Shown: piece after piece, positions 51,205 through 60,250 of the stretch
Position numbering within the stretch: position 1 is the first letter of the stretch
Layout: every line of letters starts with the position of its first letter
Origin: Streptomyces sp. CB02959
GTDB lineage: Bacteria > Actinomycetota > Actinomycetes > Streptomycetales > Streptomycetaceae
Reading direction: 5' to 3'
Assembly (NCBI RefSeq): GCF_002803155.1
Contig: NZ_NNBP01000029.1
Span: 5,891-69,890, forward strand
Length of the DNA: 64,000 bases
Translations under genes and position numbers: made by a program
Notes under the pieces: model-generated
What the model was told of the DNA's origin: nothing
What the model saw: only the letters and a program-made list of their open reading frames with translations
Databases searched by the model: none

Positions 51205-51230
51205 CTGTAAAAAATGTACAGGACGTACAG
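51205..51230. promoter_or_regulatory. CTGTA/TACAG repeats upstream of clpP
   Basis: CTGTA at 51205 and TACAG at 51217 form an inverted repeat with a 7-base AT-rich spacer, and another TACAG follows at 51226, 9 bp on. This sits 16-41 bp upstream of the clpP start. It does not look like the known PopR (TTCTGCC...GGCAGAA) or ClgR sites. Confidence 0.4.
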
Positions 51231-51366
51231 GTCGTTAGAATGGGAGCAGATTCTAGTGATCATTTACAAGTCCCAGGCCAGAAGCTGGTTTTGTTTCTCG
51301 CTGGAAGCGGATATCTCGCAGTCTGTTTCTGCGGGATCCTGTTCACCGGCTGGGCGGTGAACAGGC

Positions 51367-51438
51367 GACCTGCCGCAAGTTCGCCCCGACGCCCGGAACT
51401 ACACCGCGGCGAAGCTGATGTCGCAGGTCGGCCTGCGG
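51367..51438 (+). pseudogene. Fragment of a tyrosine recombinase
   Basis: Twenty-four codons read DLPQVRPDARNYTAAKLMSQ followed by VGLR. This matches the segment just before the first catalytic Arg region of streptomycete XerC-like transposon recombinases ('RPDARNYTAAKLMSQVGLRVNE'). The match stops sharply on both sides. Too short to function. Confidence 0.5.
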
Positions 51439-51748
51439 GGCGGCGAGGATCGGGATCGCCCCGGAATCTGCCGCCGGTCGACGCCCCGATCGCGGAGTCG
51501 TCGGCGGCGAAGAGGCCGAGCGGCGTCAGCGTGGCCGGCCCCGGACCGGCCAGCTCCCCGGGCCCCGGCGGCTGCCGCTCCACCGTGCGTAGCAGCAGCC
51601 CGTCGGCCTGAACGGCCTTGCTGGTACCGGCGAGTGCGGTGGCGGCCGGCGCGGGCGCGGCGGTGTCCGCGTCGGACAGCACGGTCGTGGACGCATCGGG
51701 CTCGGAGCCGTCCCCGGCCCCACCACCGGTCGTCAACGCGGCGGCTTG

Positions 51749-51985
51749 GTCCGGGATTTCCTCAACCGCGGCTCCGCCGGTGGCCGCCCGCCGGCCTGCG
51801 GCAAGACGGTCTACAGGCAGGGACACTCCGTCGAGTGCGGTGTCAACCGCCTCAGAAGGCACCGTGCGGTCGACGCGAGGTACCACCCGGCCCGGCCCCG
51901 ACGCCATGCCACCCACAGCAAGATCATTACGTGTCTGGCCAGGTCATACGGGATATCGTCCGGAGAGAACGCTGGCCCGGAATAG
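51749..51985 (+). pseudogene. C-terminal fragment of an IS transposase
   Basis: The frame reads 'RDFLNRGSAGGRPPACGKTVYRQ', then 'GHSVECGVNRLRRHRAVDARYHPA'. It matches the end of IS5-type transposases, where 'RRGGRPPAFD..YRxRNxVERxxNRLKxxRxxATRYDK' includes the catalytic Glu. The Glu is present (VECGVN), but the rest of the gene is missing and later residues have drifted. Different from the intact IS at the left end of the window. Confidence 0.65.
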
Positions 51986-52074
51986 GGGATTTCGCGACTT
52001 TCGGCATGCAGCATTCAGCTCGGGCGTCCTGCACCGAGGGGGCGCCGTTTGCACCGAGGTGGAGGAGTGTGGGT

Positions 52075-54837
52075 ATGGGCAGTGTGCTTCTCGAACGCGA
52101 GGAAGCGCTGGCGGCCGCGGCGAGGGCCGGAGAGTCCGCGCGGTCCGGTGCGGGCCGTTGGCTGGTGTTCGGTGCGGCGGCGGGGATGGGCCGCACCGCC
52201 CTGTTGCGGGAGGTGGCGGGGCGGGAGGCGGCGGGCGGGGCGATGCGTGTGCTGCGCGCGGGCTGTTCGCCGGAGGAGTCGGGGTTCCCCTTCGCTCTCG
52301 TGCGCCAGCTCTTTCCCGAGGGCGGGGAGGTGCCCTTCGCGGACCTGCGGGCGGCCGAGGAGCAGATGGTCTTCCACCGCCTCGTGACCCGCTTGGCGCG
52401 GACCGCCGAACGTCGGCCCGTACTTCTGGCCGTCGACGACCTGCACGATGCCGACATGGCGTCACGCCGTTGGCTCGGCTACCTGGCCCGTCGGCTGGCG
52501 GACCTGCCCGTGCTGCTGGTCCTGACCGAGTGCCGGGAGAAGGGCACCGCCGTGCTGCCCAGTGCGACGGGCACGTCCGTGGTGCTCCGCCCGCTGGGCC
52601 CGGAGGCCGTGGCCCGTCTGGTGTTCGCCCGCGGACACGGCGCCGACCGGGCCGAGTTGTGTATCCGGGCGTGCGCCGGCAATCCGGTGCTGGTGCACGC
52701 GCTCCTCGCCGACCTCCGTGAGGGGCCGCTGCCCCGCAGCCTGTCCGAGCTGGGCGGAAGCCGCTACCGTGACGCGATCGTCCATTGGATACGGGCCCGG
52801 GCGACCCCATGGTCGCGCGGCCTCTCCCTGGCGGTCGCCGTGGCCGGGGGCGGCGCCGCGCTGCTCGGCGGGGCCCTGCTCCACGAGGCCGCCGGCCTCT
52901 GCCCGGACCACCGCGCCGCGTCCGCGGGCGCGTCCGCCCTCCGCCGCCTCTTCTCCCACCCGCTGGCACGCGAGGCCGCCCTCGCGGCGGTCGATCCGGC
53001 CGAACTGGGCGCGCTGCGCGGCCGTATCGCCCGCCTGCTCGACGAGCGCGGCGCGCCCACGGCGGACGTCGCCGCCCAGCTGCTCCACCTCGACCGGCCC
53101 GGCGAGGAGTGGATGACGCAGTCCCTGGAGGACGCGGCCGAGGACGCCGTACGCGGCGGCCGGGTCGACGAGGCCACCGCTTTCCTCCGCCACGCCCTCA
53201 CCGCTCCGCTCGCCCCCGGCCGTCGCGCCGGGCTCACCCTGCGCCTCGGCGCCCTGGAGCTGCCCCACAGCGCGGATGCCGGCATCCGCAGGCTGCGCGC
53301 GGCGCTGGAGCTGCACGCCGACCGTCATGAACGCGCCGCTGTCGCACCCGCCCTCGGCGCGGCGCTCGTCGCCCGGGGTCGCACGGACACCGCCATGCGC
53401 GTCATGAGCCAGGTGGGCAGCGCCGTGGACGACGGCGAGCTCGTCCGTGTGCTGCAGACCACCGCCGCCGTCATGGCCTCCCACGACGCGGTCGCGTGGC
53501 GCAACGCCGTCGCCCGCATGCGGGAACTGACGGCGACGGCCCCCGCCGCCGTCGAGCCGCTCGCCTGCGGCCTGGTCACCGAGTACGAGGTCGGGACCGG
53601 CCGGCTGTCGGCGGCCGAGGCCCTCGGCCGTGTGCTGCCGCGGCTGGCCGCACCGGTGGACCCCCGGCTCCGCGACGGCTGGCTGGGAACCGCGGCCACC
53701 TTATTGCAGTGGGCCGACCGGCTGGACGAGGCACGCGCCCTCGCCGAAGAGGCCCTCCCCGCCCCGCCCGCGCTCCCGGATCTGACGGACATCGGCCGAC
53801 AGTGCCTGATCAGCGTGCGGGCCGAAGCGGCCCTGTGGGCCGGTGACTTCCGGCGCGTGATCGCCGAGAACGCCCCGCTCCTCGACGCGTGCGCCGGGCA
53901 GGGGATCCGCATGCCCCACCTGGCGTCCATGGTGGCACTCGCCCACTGCGAACTCGGCCACCGTGCCCACGCCCGGCGGTTGCTGGCCGGCCTCGACGAG
54001 GAGAGTGCCGACAGCTCCTGGGAATGGAACGAACTGCACTACGCCAGAGCCTTTCTGCACATGGCCGAGGGCAACTGGCAGGCCGCCCTCGACGACTACC
54101 TGTCCTGCGGCCGCGGTCAGAGCGCCCGCGACTTCGTCAGCCCGGTGGCCACCCCCTGGCGCTCCGGCGCCGCCCTTGCCCTGGTCGGACTCGGACAGCC
54201 GGCGAGAGCCCTGGAGCTCGCCGAGGAGGAACTGAGCTACTCGCGGACCTGGGGGACACCCCGCACGGTGAGCCGGGCCCTGCGGGCCCACGCCGCGGTC
54301 GTGGGCGGCCGCCGGGGGCTAGAGTCGCTGAGCGAGGCCGCGGCCGTGCTGAGGACCGCACCGGCCCCCGTCGAACTCGTCGAGACCCTCCTCGACCTGG
54401 GCCACGCGCGGATCGACGCCGGGAACAGCCGCAAGGGCCGCGAGGACCTGCACGAGGCCCACGCCCTGGCACTGCGCCTGCTGGCCCCCGACCCCACCGG
54501 ACACCCGGACGCCCCGGACGCGCCCGCCACCGGACGCCTGCTCCGCGCCACCGGTAACGCCCTGCGGGCCAGCGGCGCCCGCGGGACCCGCCGGGACACG
54601 ACGGGCAGCGCCGCACTCACCCGGGCAGAGCGGCGCATCGTCGAGCTGGCGGCCCAGGGTCAGACGAACGCCCAGATCGGCGAGGTGCTCCACCTGGCCC
54701 GCCGCACCGTGGAGACCCACCTCACCCACGCCTACCGCAAACTTGGCGTGACCCGCCGCACCCAGCTCGCCTCCCGGCTGACCGGGACGGGCACGGCGGC
54801 CTCCTCCAGCGCGCGGAGCCTCACCACATCCGGCTGA
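52075..54837 (+). CDS. LAL-family (LuxR-type ATPase) transcriptional regulator
   Basis: A 920-residue cluster-type activator. The N-terminal NTPase has the P-loop 'GAAAGMGRT' at residues 33-41, with Arg in place of the usual Lys, and a Walker B-like 'PVLLAVDDLHDAD'. A long helical TPR-like middle follows, and the C-terminus is a LuxR helix-turn-helix ('LTRAERRIVELAAQGQTNAQIGEVLHLARRTVETHLTHAYRKLG'). The ATG at 52075 has GGAGGAG upstream. Codon 543 (53701-53703) is TTA, so translation should need the bldA tRNA. It faces the seven biosynthetic genes and is their likely activator. Confidence 0.92.
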   Translation: MGSVLLEREEALAAAARAGESARSGAGRWLVFGAAAGMGRTALLREVAGREAAGGAMRVLRAGCSPEESGFPFALVRQLFPEGGEVPFADLRAAEEQMVFHRLVTRLARTAERRPVLLAVDDLHDADMASRRWLGYLARRLADLPVLLVLTECREKGTAVLPSATGTSVVLRPLGPEAVARLVFARGHGADRAELCIRACAGNPVLVHALLADLREGPLPRSLSELGGSRYRDAIVHWIRARATPWSRGLSLAVAVAGGGAALLGGALLHEAAGLCPDHRAASAGASALRRLFSHPLAREAALAAVDPAELGALRGRIARLLDERGAPTADVAAQLLHLDRPGEEWMTQSLEDAAEDAVRGGRVDEATAFLRHALTAPLAPGRRAGLTLRLGALELPHSADAGIRRLRAALELHADRHERAAVAPALGAALVARGRTDTAMRVMSQVGSAVDDGELVRVLQTTAAVMASHDAVAWRNAVARMRELTATAPAAVEPLACGLVTEYEVGTGRLSAAEALGRVLPRLAAPVDPRLRDGWLGTAATLLQWADRLDEARALAEEALPAPPALPDLTDIGRQCLISVRAEAALWAGDFRRVIAENAPLLDACAGQGIRMPHLASMVALAHCELGHRAHARRLLAGLDEESADSSWEWNELHYARAFLHMAEGNWQAALDDYLSCGRGQSARDFVSPVATPWRSGAALALVGLGQPARALELAEEELSYSRTWGTPRTVSRALRAHAAVVGGRRGLESLSEAAAVLRTAPAPVELVETLLDLGHARIDAGNSRKGREDLHEAHALALRLLAPDPTGHPDAPDAPATGRLLRATGNALRASGARGTRRDTTGSAALTRAERRIVELAAQGQTNAQIGEVLHLARRTVETHLTHAYRKLGVTRRTQLASRLTGTGTAASSSARSLTTSG

Positions 54838-55018
54838 CCAGGGCCGTCGCCCACGCCGGGCGACCACCGGGATCGTGGATCTCCACGATGGCCGTCAAGA
54901 TCCCCCGCACGGCAGGCTGACCTGAGAACACCAGCCGGACCAGGAGCACCTCCTGATTCCGGCCCGGCCGTAACAAGTCCGTTCTCACGAGGAATGCACG
55001 CCTGGCGTGGGTGGATAT

Positions 55019-56695
55019 ATGTCGGTATCTGATGTTACTTCGCGTCGCACCGTCCCCGGCGGGGGAGTGGGGGATCCTCATCCGCCGGGCCCGTGCGAAG
55101 TGCTGGAGGGGCCGCTCGGCGTCGGCGACCTGCTGGCGGCCGTGCGCGCGGTCCTCGACGGCCACGACGGGGCGCCGGCGCGACCGGAGCTGACCGTGCA
55201 CGGGCCCGGCCAGTACACGGTGCGGGTGGGCGGCGACCGGCTGGACATCCGCAGCCGGCCGCTGTCCGACCAGCCGCCCGGCACCCTGGACCCCGTCCTC
55301 GACGGGCCGGGGGCCCGCCGGATCGTGCTCACCGCCTCCGGCGCCCCCTCGGAGCGAGCCCGTGACCTGTTCACGGCGCTGACCGAGGCGATCGGCCGGC
55401 GGGCCCGGTGCTACACCGAGGCCGAGGCCGCCGCCATCGCGGCCGGCATGCCGCTGACGGACCGCTATGCCCAGCCCGAACCGGCGCTCGCCGGATGGGC
55501 GTTGATCTTCCGGGACCACTATGTGGAGAACAGCGTCGGCTTCCTGCTGGCCATGGAGCGCGCCGGACTCGACCCCGAGTGGATCTTCGCGCTGTCCAAG
55601 GGCGACCGGACGCAGCACCGCGAGCGGGTGCACTCCTGGTTCCTGCGCCGCGGCTACGCCAGCGACACCCTGGACAACTCCGTCATCAACGGCACGGCCG
55701 GAGCGGCGGAAGCGGCCCGCGCACGGGCGGTGGACGCCCAGGTGGCCGACTTCATCCGCCGGGCGCACGCCGCCGGCCGCAAGGTCCTGGTCATCGACGA
55801 CGGCGGCCTGCTCGCCCAGGGCTACGGCGCCGACGGGCCGGGACCGCGGGTGGACGCCGCCATCGAGCTGACCGTCAGCGGGCTCAAGCGCATCACGGCC
55901 GCCCCCGGCGAACTGGCCGTCCCCGTGCTGAACATGGCCCGCTCCCAGCTGAAGTCACGGCTGGGCTACAACGAGATAGCCGACTCCTGCGTGCGCCGGC
56001 TGCGGGCGATCGTGCCCGGCCAGAAATTCATCGGCCGGCACGTCCTGCTGCTGGGCTACGGCACCCTGGGCGCACGGGCGGCCCGCTCGCTGCGTGCGCT
56101 GGGCTGCCGGGTCGCCGTGGTGGACACCGACATCCTGGCGCTGATCACCGCCGCCGAGGACGGCTTCGAGACCCACCGCAGCATCGCCGAGGCCCTCGAC
56201 CGGCAGCGGCCGTTCCTCATCCTCGGCAGCAGCGGCGGCACCGCCGTCACCGCCGAGGACGTGCCGCTGCTGCCCGACGGCGTGCTGCTGGCCGGCTTCG
56301 CCACCAAGGACTTCAGCGTGCTGACCGACGGCTACCCCGGTGCCACCGCGCAGCGCATCCCGCACGTCGGCGTGCGCTACGACCTGCCGCACGCCACCAC
56401 CGCCACCGTGCTGGGCGACGGCCGCTCGCTGAACCTCTTCGAGTACGAGGGCATCGCCAACCGCGGCTACGACGCCTACCGCGCCGGCACCCTGCTCGCC
56501 GCGCTCGCCCTCTGCCGCGATCCGGAGCGGTACCCGCCCGGCCTCCACCTGGAGCCGGTGGACCGGATCATCGACGACGCCGGGCTGTTCGACGCGTACT
56601 ACACCCAGTACCTGTGCGCGCGGTCCGCCCCGCTGGGCACCGGAGCGTTTTCCGGCACCGCTGAGACCGCCGGTGAGGACGCCCATGCCCGGTAG
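55019..56695 (+). CDS. SAH-hydrolase-fold NAD-binding protein, altered active site
   Basis: A 558-residue protein whose C-terminal 400 residues resemble adenosylhomocysteinase. The region 'VPVLNMARSQLKSRLGYNEIA' aligns with the catalytic 'VNDSVTKSKFDNLYG' helix: Asn305 and Lys312 are kept, but the Asp-Asn pair after KSK becomes Gly-Tyr. A Rossmann motif 'LLLGYGTLGARAARSLRALGC' (Gly346) follows. Residues 1-100 are an extra N-terminal domain. An NAD-dependent oxidation/reduction of a sugar or ribosyl group is plausible, not SAH cleavage itself. Start: ATG 55019 is used; GTG 55007 is possible. It overlaps the next gene by 11 bp. Confidence 0.75.
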   Translation: MSVSDVTSRRTVPGGGVGDPHPPGPCEVLEGPLGVGDLLAAVRAVLDGHDGAPARPELTVHGPGQYTVRVGGDRLDIRSRPLSDQPPGTLDPVLDGPGARRIVLTASGAPSERARDLFTALTEAIGRRARCYTEAEAAAIAAGMPLTDRYAQPEPALAGWALIFRDHYVENSVGFLLAMERAGLDPEWIFALSKGDRTQHRERVHSWFLRRGYASDTLDNSVINGTAGAAEAARARAVDAQVADFIRRAHAAGRKVLVIDDGGLLAQGYGADGPGPRVDAAIELTVSGLKRITAAPGELAVPVLNMARSQLKSRLGYNEIADSCVRRLRAIVPGQKFIGRHVLLLGYGTLGARAARSLRALGCRVAVVDTDILALITAAEDGFETHRSIAEALDRQRPFLILGSSGGTAVTAEDVPLLPDGVLLAGFATKDFSVLTDGYPGATAQRIPHVGVRYDLPHATTATVLGDGRSLNLFEYEGIANRGYDAYRAGTLLAALALCRDPERYPPGLHLEPVDRIIDDAGLFDAYYTQYLCARSAPLGTGAFSGTAETAGEDAHAR

Positions 56696-57806
56696 GCCGC
56701 ATGTGTGCGTCGTCGGCCACGGCGTGGCCGGCCGGCTGCACCACCAACTGTTCGACGGCATGGGCATGTCCGTGTCCGTCGTCGACCCCACCGCCCCCGG
56801 CTGCGGCACCCCCTTCCCCACTGCCGCCACCGTGGGGGAACTGTCCACGGACAGGCCGGTGGACGTCTGGTCGGTCTGCACCCCGACCGCCGGCCACCTA
56901 CAGGCCGTGGCCGCCGTCCTCGCCCGCGACCCCGAGGCCCGCATCCTGCTGGAGAAGCCGGCCTGCCGGTCCTGGGAGGGCCCCGAACTCACCGCGCTGC
57001 TCGGCACGTACGACCGGGCCCGGCTGGTGGTGATGAACCAGTACGCGCACGCCAAGGCTCCCGCCATACTCGAGGCCGTACGCGCCGAGTTCGCCCGCCG
57101 GCACCCGGTGACGGCCATCCGCGTCGCCTTCTGCAAGGACCGCCGCGAGGACATCGCGGCCGGCCGCTTCGTCGACCTCGACTACGGCGTCTTCGGCTAC
57201 GAGTGGCTGCACATGCTCGCCGTCCTCGGCGGCTTCCTGCCCGCCCGGGCCTTCCACCACTATCTGCTGGCCGGGCCCGAGCCACAGGCCGTACGGATCG
57301 CCCGTGACCCCCACCTGGTCAGCACCGCGGCCCACGACACCACGACGCTGAGCGCGGGTGTCGGCCCCGCGGGCGAGGTCGAGGTCGAGCTGTACTCCAC
57401 CATCGTCGGCCACGACGCCCCGCACGCGGCCCCCGCGCCCTCCTGGGCCCGGCGCACCACACCCGCCGCCGACAGCCGGCTGCGGCTGGCCCGGATCGAG
57501 GCCGGCCCGGTCCTCCTCACCCTGGAACTCGACCCGGTCTTCCTGCCCAACGGCACCCGGCTGCCCCGCAACACCCACCGGCTGACCATGGACGGGCCGC
57601 ACGGCCACCGCGAGTGGCTGATCCCCGACTCCCCGATGGACAACGCGCTGCGGCACGGCGTCGCGGCCCTGCTCGGCCCCGGCCCAGGCCCCGCGCTGGA
57701 CCTGCGGCCCCTCGACCGCATCGGCCGGCTGGCCGAACTGGCCCGTGCCGAACGCCCCGCGCCCTCCGGCCCCCCGACCCCCGCCCCCCTGCCGACCCGA
57801 CTGTGA
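56685..57806 (+). CDS. Gfo/Idh/MocA-family oxidoreductase (first)
   Basis: A 373-residue NAD(P)-dependent dehydrogenase. The Rossmann start is 'HVCVVGHGVAGRLHHQLFDG', the catalytic-lysine motif 'ILLEKPACRSW' near residue 90, and the 'DLDYGVFGYEWLHMLAVLGG' helix holds the usual Asp/His region. The family oxidises or reduces sugar, inositol or imine carbons. The ATG at 56685, with GAGG upstream, overlaps the end of the preceding gene; an in-frame GTG at 56673 is less likely. The C-terminus is Pro-rich. It differs clearly from the second Gfo/Idh/MocA gene, so the two may act on successive steps. Confidence 0.85.
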   Translation: MPGRPHVCVVGHGVAGRLHHQLFDGMGMSVSVVDPTAPGCGTPFPTAATVGELSTDRPVDVWSVCTPTAGHLQAVAAVLARDPEARILLEKPACRSWEGPELTALLGTYDRARLVVMNQYAHAKAPAILEAVRAEFARRHPVTAIRVAFCKDRREDIAAGRFVDLDYGVFGYEWLHMLAVLGGFLPARAFHHYLLAGPEPQAVRIARDPHLVSTAAHDTTTLSAGVGPAGEVEVELYSTIVGHDAPHAAPAPSWARRTTPAADSRLRLARIEAGPVLLTLELDPVFLPNGTRLPRNTHRLTMDGPHGHREWLIPDSPMDNALRHGVAALLGPGPGPALDLRPLDRIGRLAELARAERPAPSGPPTPAPLPTRL

Positions 57807-57819
57807 GAGTGAAACGCCC

Positions 57820-59127
57820 ATGAGCCGGATCTGCCTCGTCATCCCCAGCAACAAGTTCGACCAGTACTTCATCCAGCTCCCCCTGGACGCCGTCACCGCC
57901 GCCGGCCAACTGAGGGCGGAGGGCCACACCGTCACCGTGTGGGACCAGCGGCTCCAGGAGGCGCCCGACGGCGAGAAGTTCGACCTGCTGGTCGTCTTCT
58001 CCGCGATCGCCGACCGCGCCCAGTGCTACCCGCTGGAGCTGGACTCCGTACGGGCCGCCATCGAGCGCGCCGCGTCCCGCTACCCCACGGCCCGCACCGT
58101 CGCGGTCGGCCCGCACGGCACCCACCTGCCCGCTTCCACCCGCGCCGAGCTGGGCGTGGACCACATCGCCTGCGGCGAGACCGATTCGGCCACCGTCGGC
58201 GCGGTCCGCGCCCTGCTGGCCGGCGCCGACGCACCCGTGCTCCCGGGCGCCGCCACCCCGCACAACCTGCTGGACTCACCCGAGCCCCGCCCCCGTCCCT
58301 TCCCCAACCTCCCCCTGGAGGAACTCGCCTTCCCCGCCTACGACCTGGTGCCCACCGCCGACTACACGGCCGAGGTCATCTCCGGTGGGCTGCCGCTGCC
58401 CGGCCCCTGCGGCATGGTGCTCGCCGCCCGCGGCTGCACCTACGGCTGCACCTTCTGCCACCTGCCGTTCGGCACCAAGATGCGCAACCAGCCGCTGGAC
58501 CGGGTGGTGCGCGAGATCGAGGCCCAGCAGGCCGCGGGCCTGGAGTTCGTGTTCTTCCTCGACTACGTCTTCGGCATCAACCGCGCCTTCTACAGCGAGC
58601 TGTGCGCCCGGCTGGAGGGCCGCGGGGTGGGCTGGGTCGGCCAGACCCGCGCCGAGGTCGTCCTGAAGAACGACGTCACCGCCTGGGCGCGGGCCGGCTG
58701 CCAGGGCATGTGGCTGGGCGCCGAATCGCCCGCCATCGCCGACACCGGCGTCCACAAGCGGGTCAGCGAGGCGCAGATCGAGGAGGCCGTCCTCAAGCTG
58801 CGGGACGCCGGCATCACCCCCTTCGCCTTCGTCCTGCTGGGGCTGCCGCAGGACCAGGCGTGCATCTCCGGTCGCCTGGTCGACTGGGCCGCGAAGCTGC
58901 CCGCCTGGTTCGGCATCAACCAGCTCTACCTGCGGCCCGGCACCACCCTCTACGACCAGCTCGCCCCCCAGTACAACGGCGGGGTGCTGCCCGCCACCTG
59001 GCGCGAGGTCCAGGAGGTCACCCGCCGCTACCGCGCCGCCTACCCCACCGACCTGGACCACCAGCAGCAGCGGCTCACCGAACTCCCCAACTACCTGGGC
59101 AACGCCATTGCCCCGGTGGCGGGCTGA
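57820..59127 (+). CDS. B12-binding-domain radical SAM enzyme
   Basis: A 435-residue enzyme. Residues about 1-150 resemble a cobalamin-binding domain (LVIPSNKFDQYFIQLPLDAVTAAGQLRAEGHTVTVWDQRLQE; TVAVGPHGTHLP), without the DxHxxG motif, as in BchE-type proteins. The radical SAM cluster is C206-x3-C210-x2-C213 in 'ARGCTYGCTFCHLPF'. The barrel follows ('FVFFLDYVFGINRAFYSELC', 'GCQGMWLGAESPAIADTGV'). Such enzymes methylate unactivated carbons or phosphorus, or rearrange rings. It starts 13 bp after the first oxidoreductase gene. Confidence 0.88.
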   Translation: MSRICLVIPSNKFDQYFIQLPLDAVTAAGQLRAEGHTVTVWDQRLQEAPDGEKFDLLVVFSAIADRAQCYPLELDSVRAAIERAASRYPTARTVAVGPHGTHLPASTRAELGVDHIACGETDSATVGAVRALLAGADAPVLPGAATPHNLLDSPEPRPRPFPNLPLEELAFPAYDLVPTADYTAEVISGGLPLPGPCGMVLAARGCTYGCTFCHLPFGTKMRNQPLDRVVREIEAQQAAGLEFVFFLDYVFGINRAFYSELCARLEGRGVGWVGQTRAEVVLKNDVTAWARAGCQGMWLGAESPAIADTGVHKRVSEAQIEEAVLKLRDAGITPFAFVLLGLPQDQACISGRLVDWAAKLPAWFGINQLYLRPGTTLYDQLAPQYNGGVLPATWREVQEVTRRYRAAYPTDLDHQQQRLTELPNYLGNAIAPVAG

Positions 59128-59137
59128 GGAGGCGGCC

Positions 59138-60250
59138 GTGCTGCGCTTCGGCATCCTCGGCTGCGGCTCGATCGGTGGCTTCCTCGGCCGCTTGCTGGCC
59201 CGGCCCGACGGCCCGCTGCGTGAGCGGGCCCGTCTGGTGGCGGTCGCCGGACGGGACCCGGTACGGGCACACCGGCTCGCCGCCGAACTGGGCTGCGAGG
59301 CACTCGCCGTCCCCGAGCTGCTGGCCCGCACGGACATCGACGCCGTCGCCGTGTGCACTCCCTCCGGCACCCACGCCGAACTGGGCACCGCAGCCCTGCG
59401 CGCGGGCAAGCACGTCCTGGTCGAAAAGCCCGTCGACGTCACCCCGGAGGCCGCCGACCGGCTGATCGCCGCCGCCCGGCACACCGGCCGCACCCTCGGC
59501 GTCATCTCCCAGCACCGCTTCGACCCCGCCGCCGAAGTGGCCAGGGCTGCCATCGAGGACGGCACCCTGGGCCGGGTCACCTCGGTCCTCATCGAGGTCC
59601 CCCTGTGGCGGGCGCGGTCCTACTACGCGTCGGGGCAGTGGCGCGGCACCCGCGCCCTGGACGGCGGCGGCGCCCTGATGAACCAGGCCGTGCACGCCGT
59701 CGACCTCGCCCAGTGGCTGGCCGGCCCCGTGGTGGAGGCCGCCGCCCACACCGGCCTGCTCGCCCACGACGGCATCGAGGTCGAGGACGTGGCCACCGCC
59801 AGCCTGAAGTTCGCCGACGGCGCGCTCGGCGCGCTGCTGGCCACCACCGCCGCCTATCCAGGGCGTACCACCCGGGTCGCGGTCAACGGCGAGCGCGGAT
59901 CGGTCGTCATCGACAACGACGAGCTGGCCTACTTCCACACCGCCCGCGAGGGCGAGCGGCCCACCGCCTACGGCGCGTACGGCGACGGCAACCAGGCCGC
60001 CGACCGGTGCCCGCCGCCGCGGAAGCCCCCGCCGCGCGACCGCATCGGCCTGCTCCACCAGCCCCACCGCGACCAGCTCGCCGACTTCTGCGACGCGGTC
60101 CGCACCGGCCGACCACCCCTGGTCGACGGCGCCGCGGGACGGCGGGCGGTGGCGGTGGTGCACGCCGTGTACACCTCCGCCCGCACCGGGCGCACCGTAC
60201 GGCTCGACGAGAGCGGCAACCTCACACAGGAAAAGGGGAGGACCCCATGA
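59138..60250 (+). CDS. Gfo/Idh/MocA-family oxidoreductase (second)
   Basis: A 370-residue dehydrogenase. The Rossmann start is 'RFGILGCGSIGGFLGRLLAR', the motif 'HVLVEKPVDVTPEAADRL' carries the catalytic Lys near residue 95, and 'GTRALDGGGALMNQAVHAVDLAQWLAG' is the typical substrate-domain helix with a conserved His. It is nearer to the common sugar-dehydrogenase members than its upstream paralogue. The GTG at 59138 has GAGGAGG upstream. Its stop overlaps the methyltransferase start by 4 bp. Confidence 0.9.
   Translation: MLRFGILGCGSIGGFLGRLLARPDGPLRERARLVAVAGRDPVRAHRLAAELGCEALAVPELLARTDIDAVAVCTPSGTHAELGTAALRAGKHVLVEKPVDVTPEAADRLIAAARHTGRTLGVISQHRFDPAAEVARAAIEDGTLGRVTSVLIEVPLWRARSYYASGQWRGTRALDGGGALMNQAVHAVDLAQWLAGPVVEAAAHTGLLAHDGIEVEDVATASLKFADGALGALLATTAAYPGRTTRVAVNGERGSVVIDNDELAYFHTAREGERPTAYGAYGDGNQAADRCPPPRKPPPRDRIGLLHQPHRDQLADFCDAVRTGRPPLVDGAAGRRAVAVVHAVYTSARTGRTVRLDESGNLTQEKGRTP

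Larger units (their letters stand above)
51231..52074. other. Mobile-element scrapyard between clpP and the LAL gene
   Basis: About 840 bp in which no full-length gene can be read. It holds a tyrosine-recombinase fragment (51367-51438), unclassified GC-rich filler, and an IS transposase fragment (51749-51985). The first 80 bp are AT-rich. This is a typical decayed border of a transferred gene cluster. Confidence 0.65.

Noticed and set aside
51260..51916. 218-residue open frame on the minus strand between clpP and the LAL gene
   Set aside because: No recognisable domain, spans recombinase and transposase fragments read on the other strand, and has no plausible ribosome site; treated as chance.
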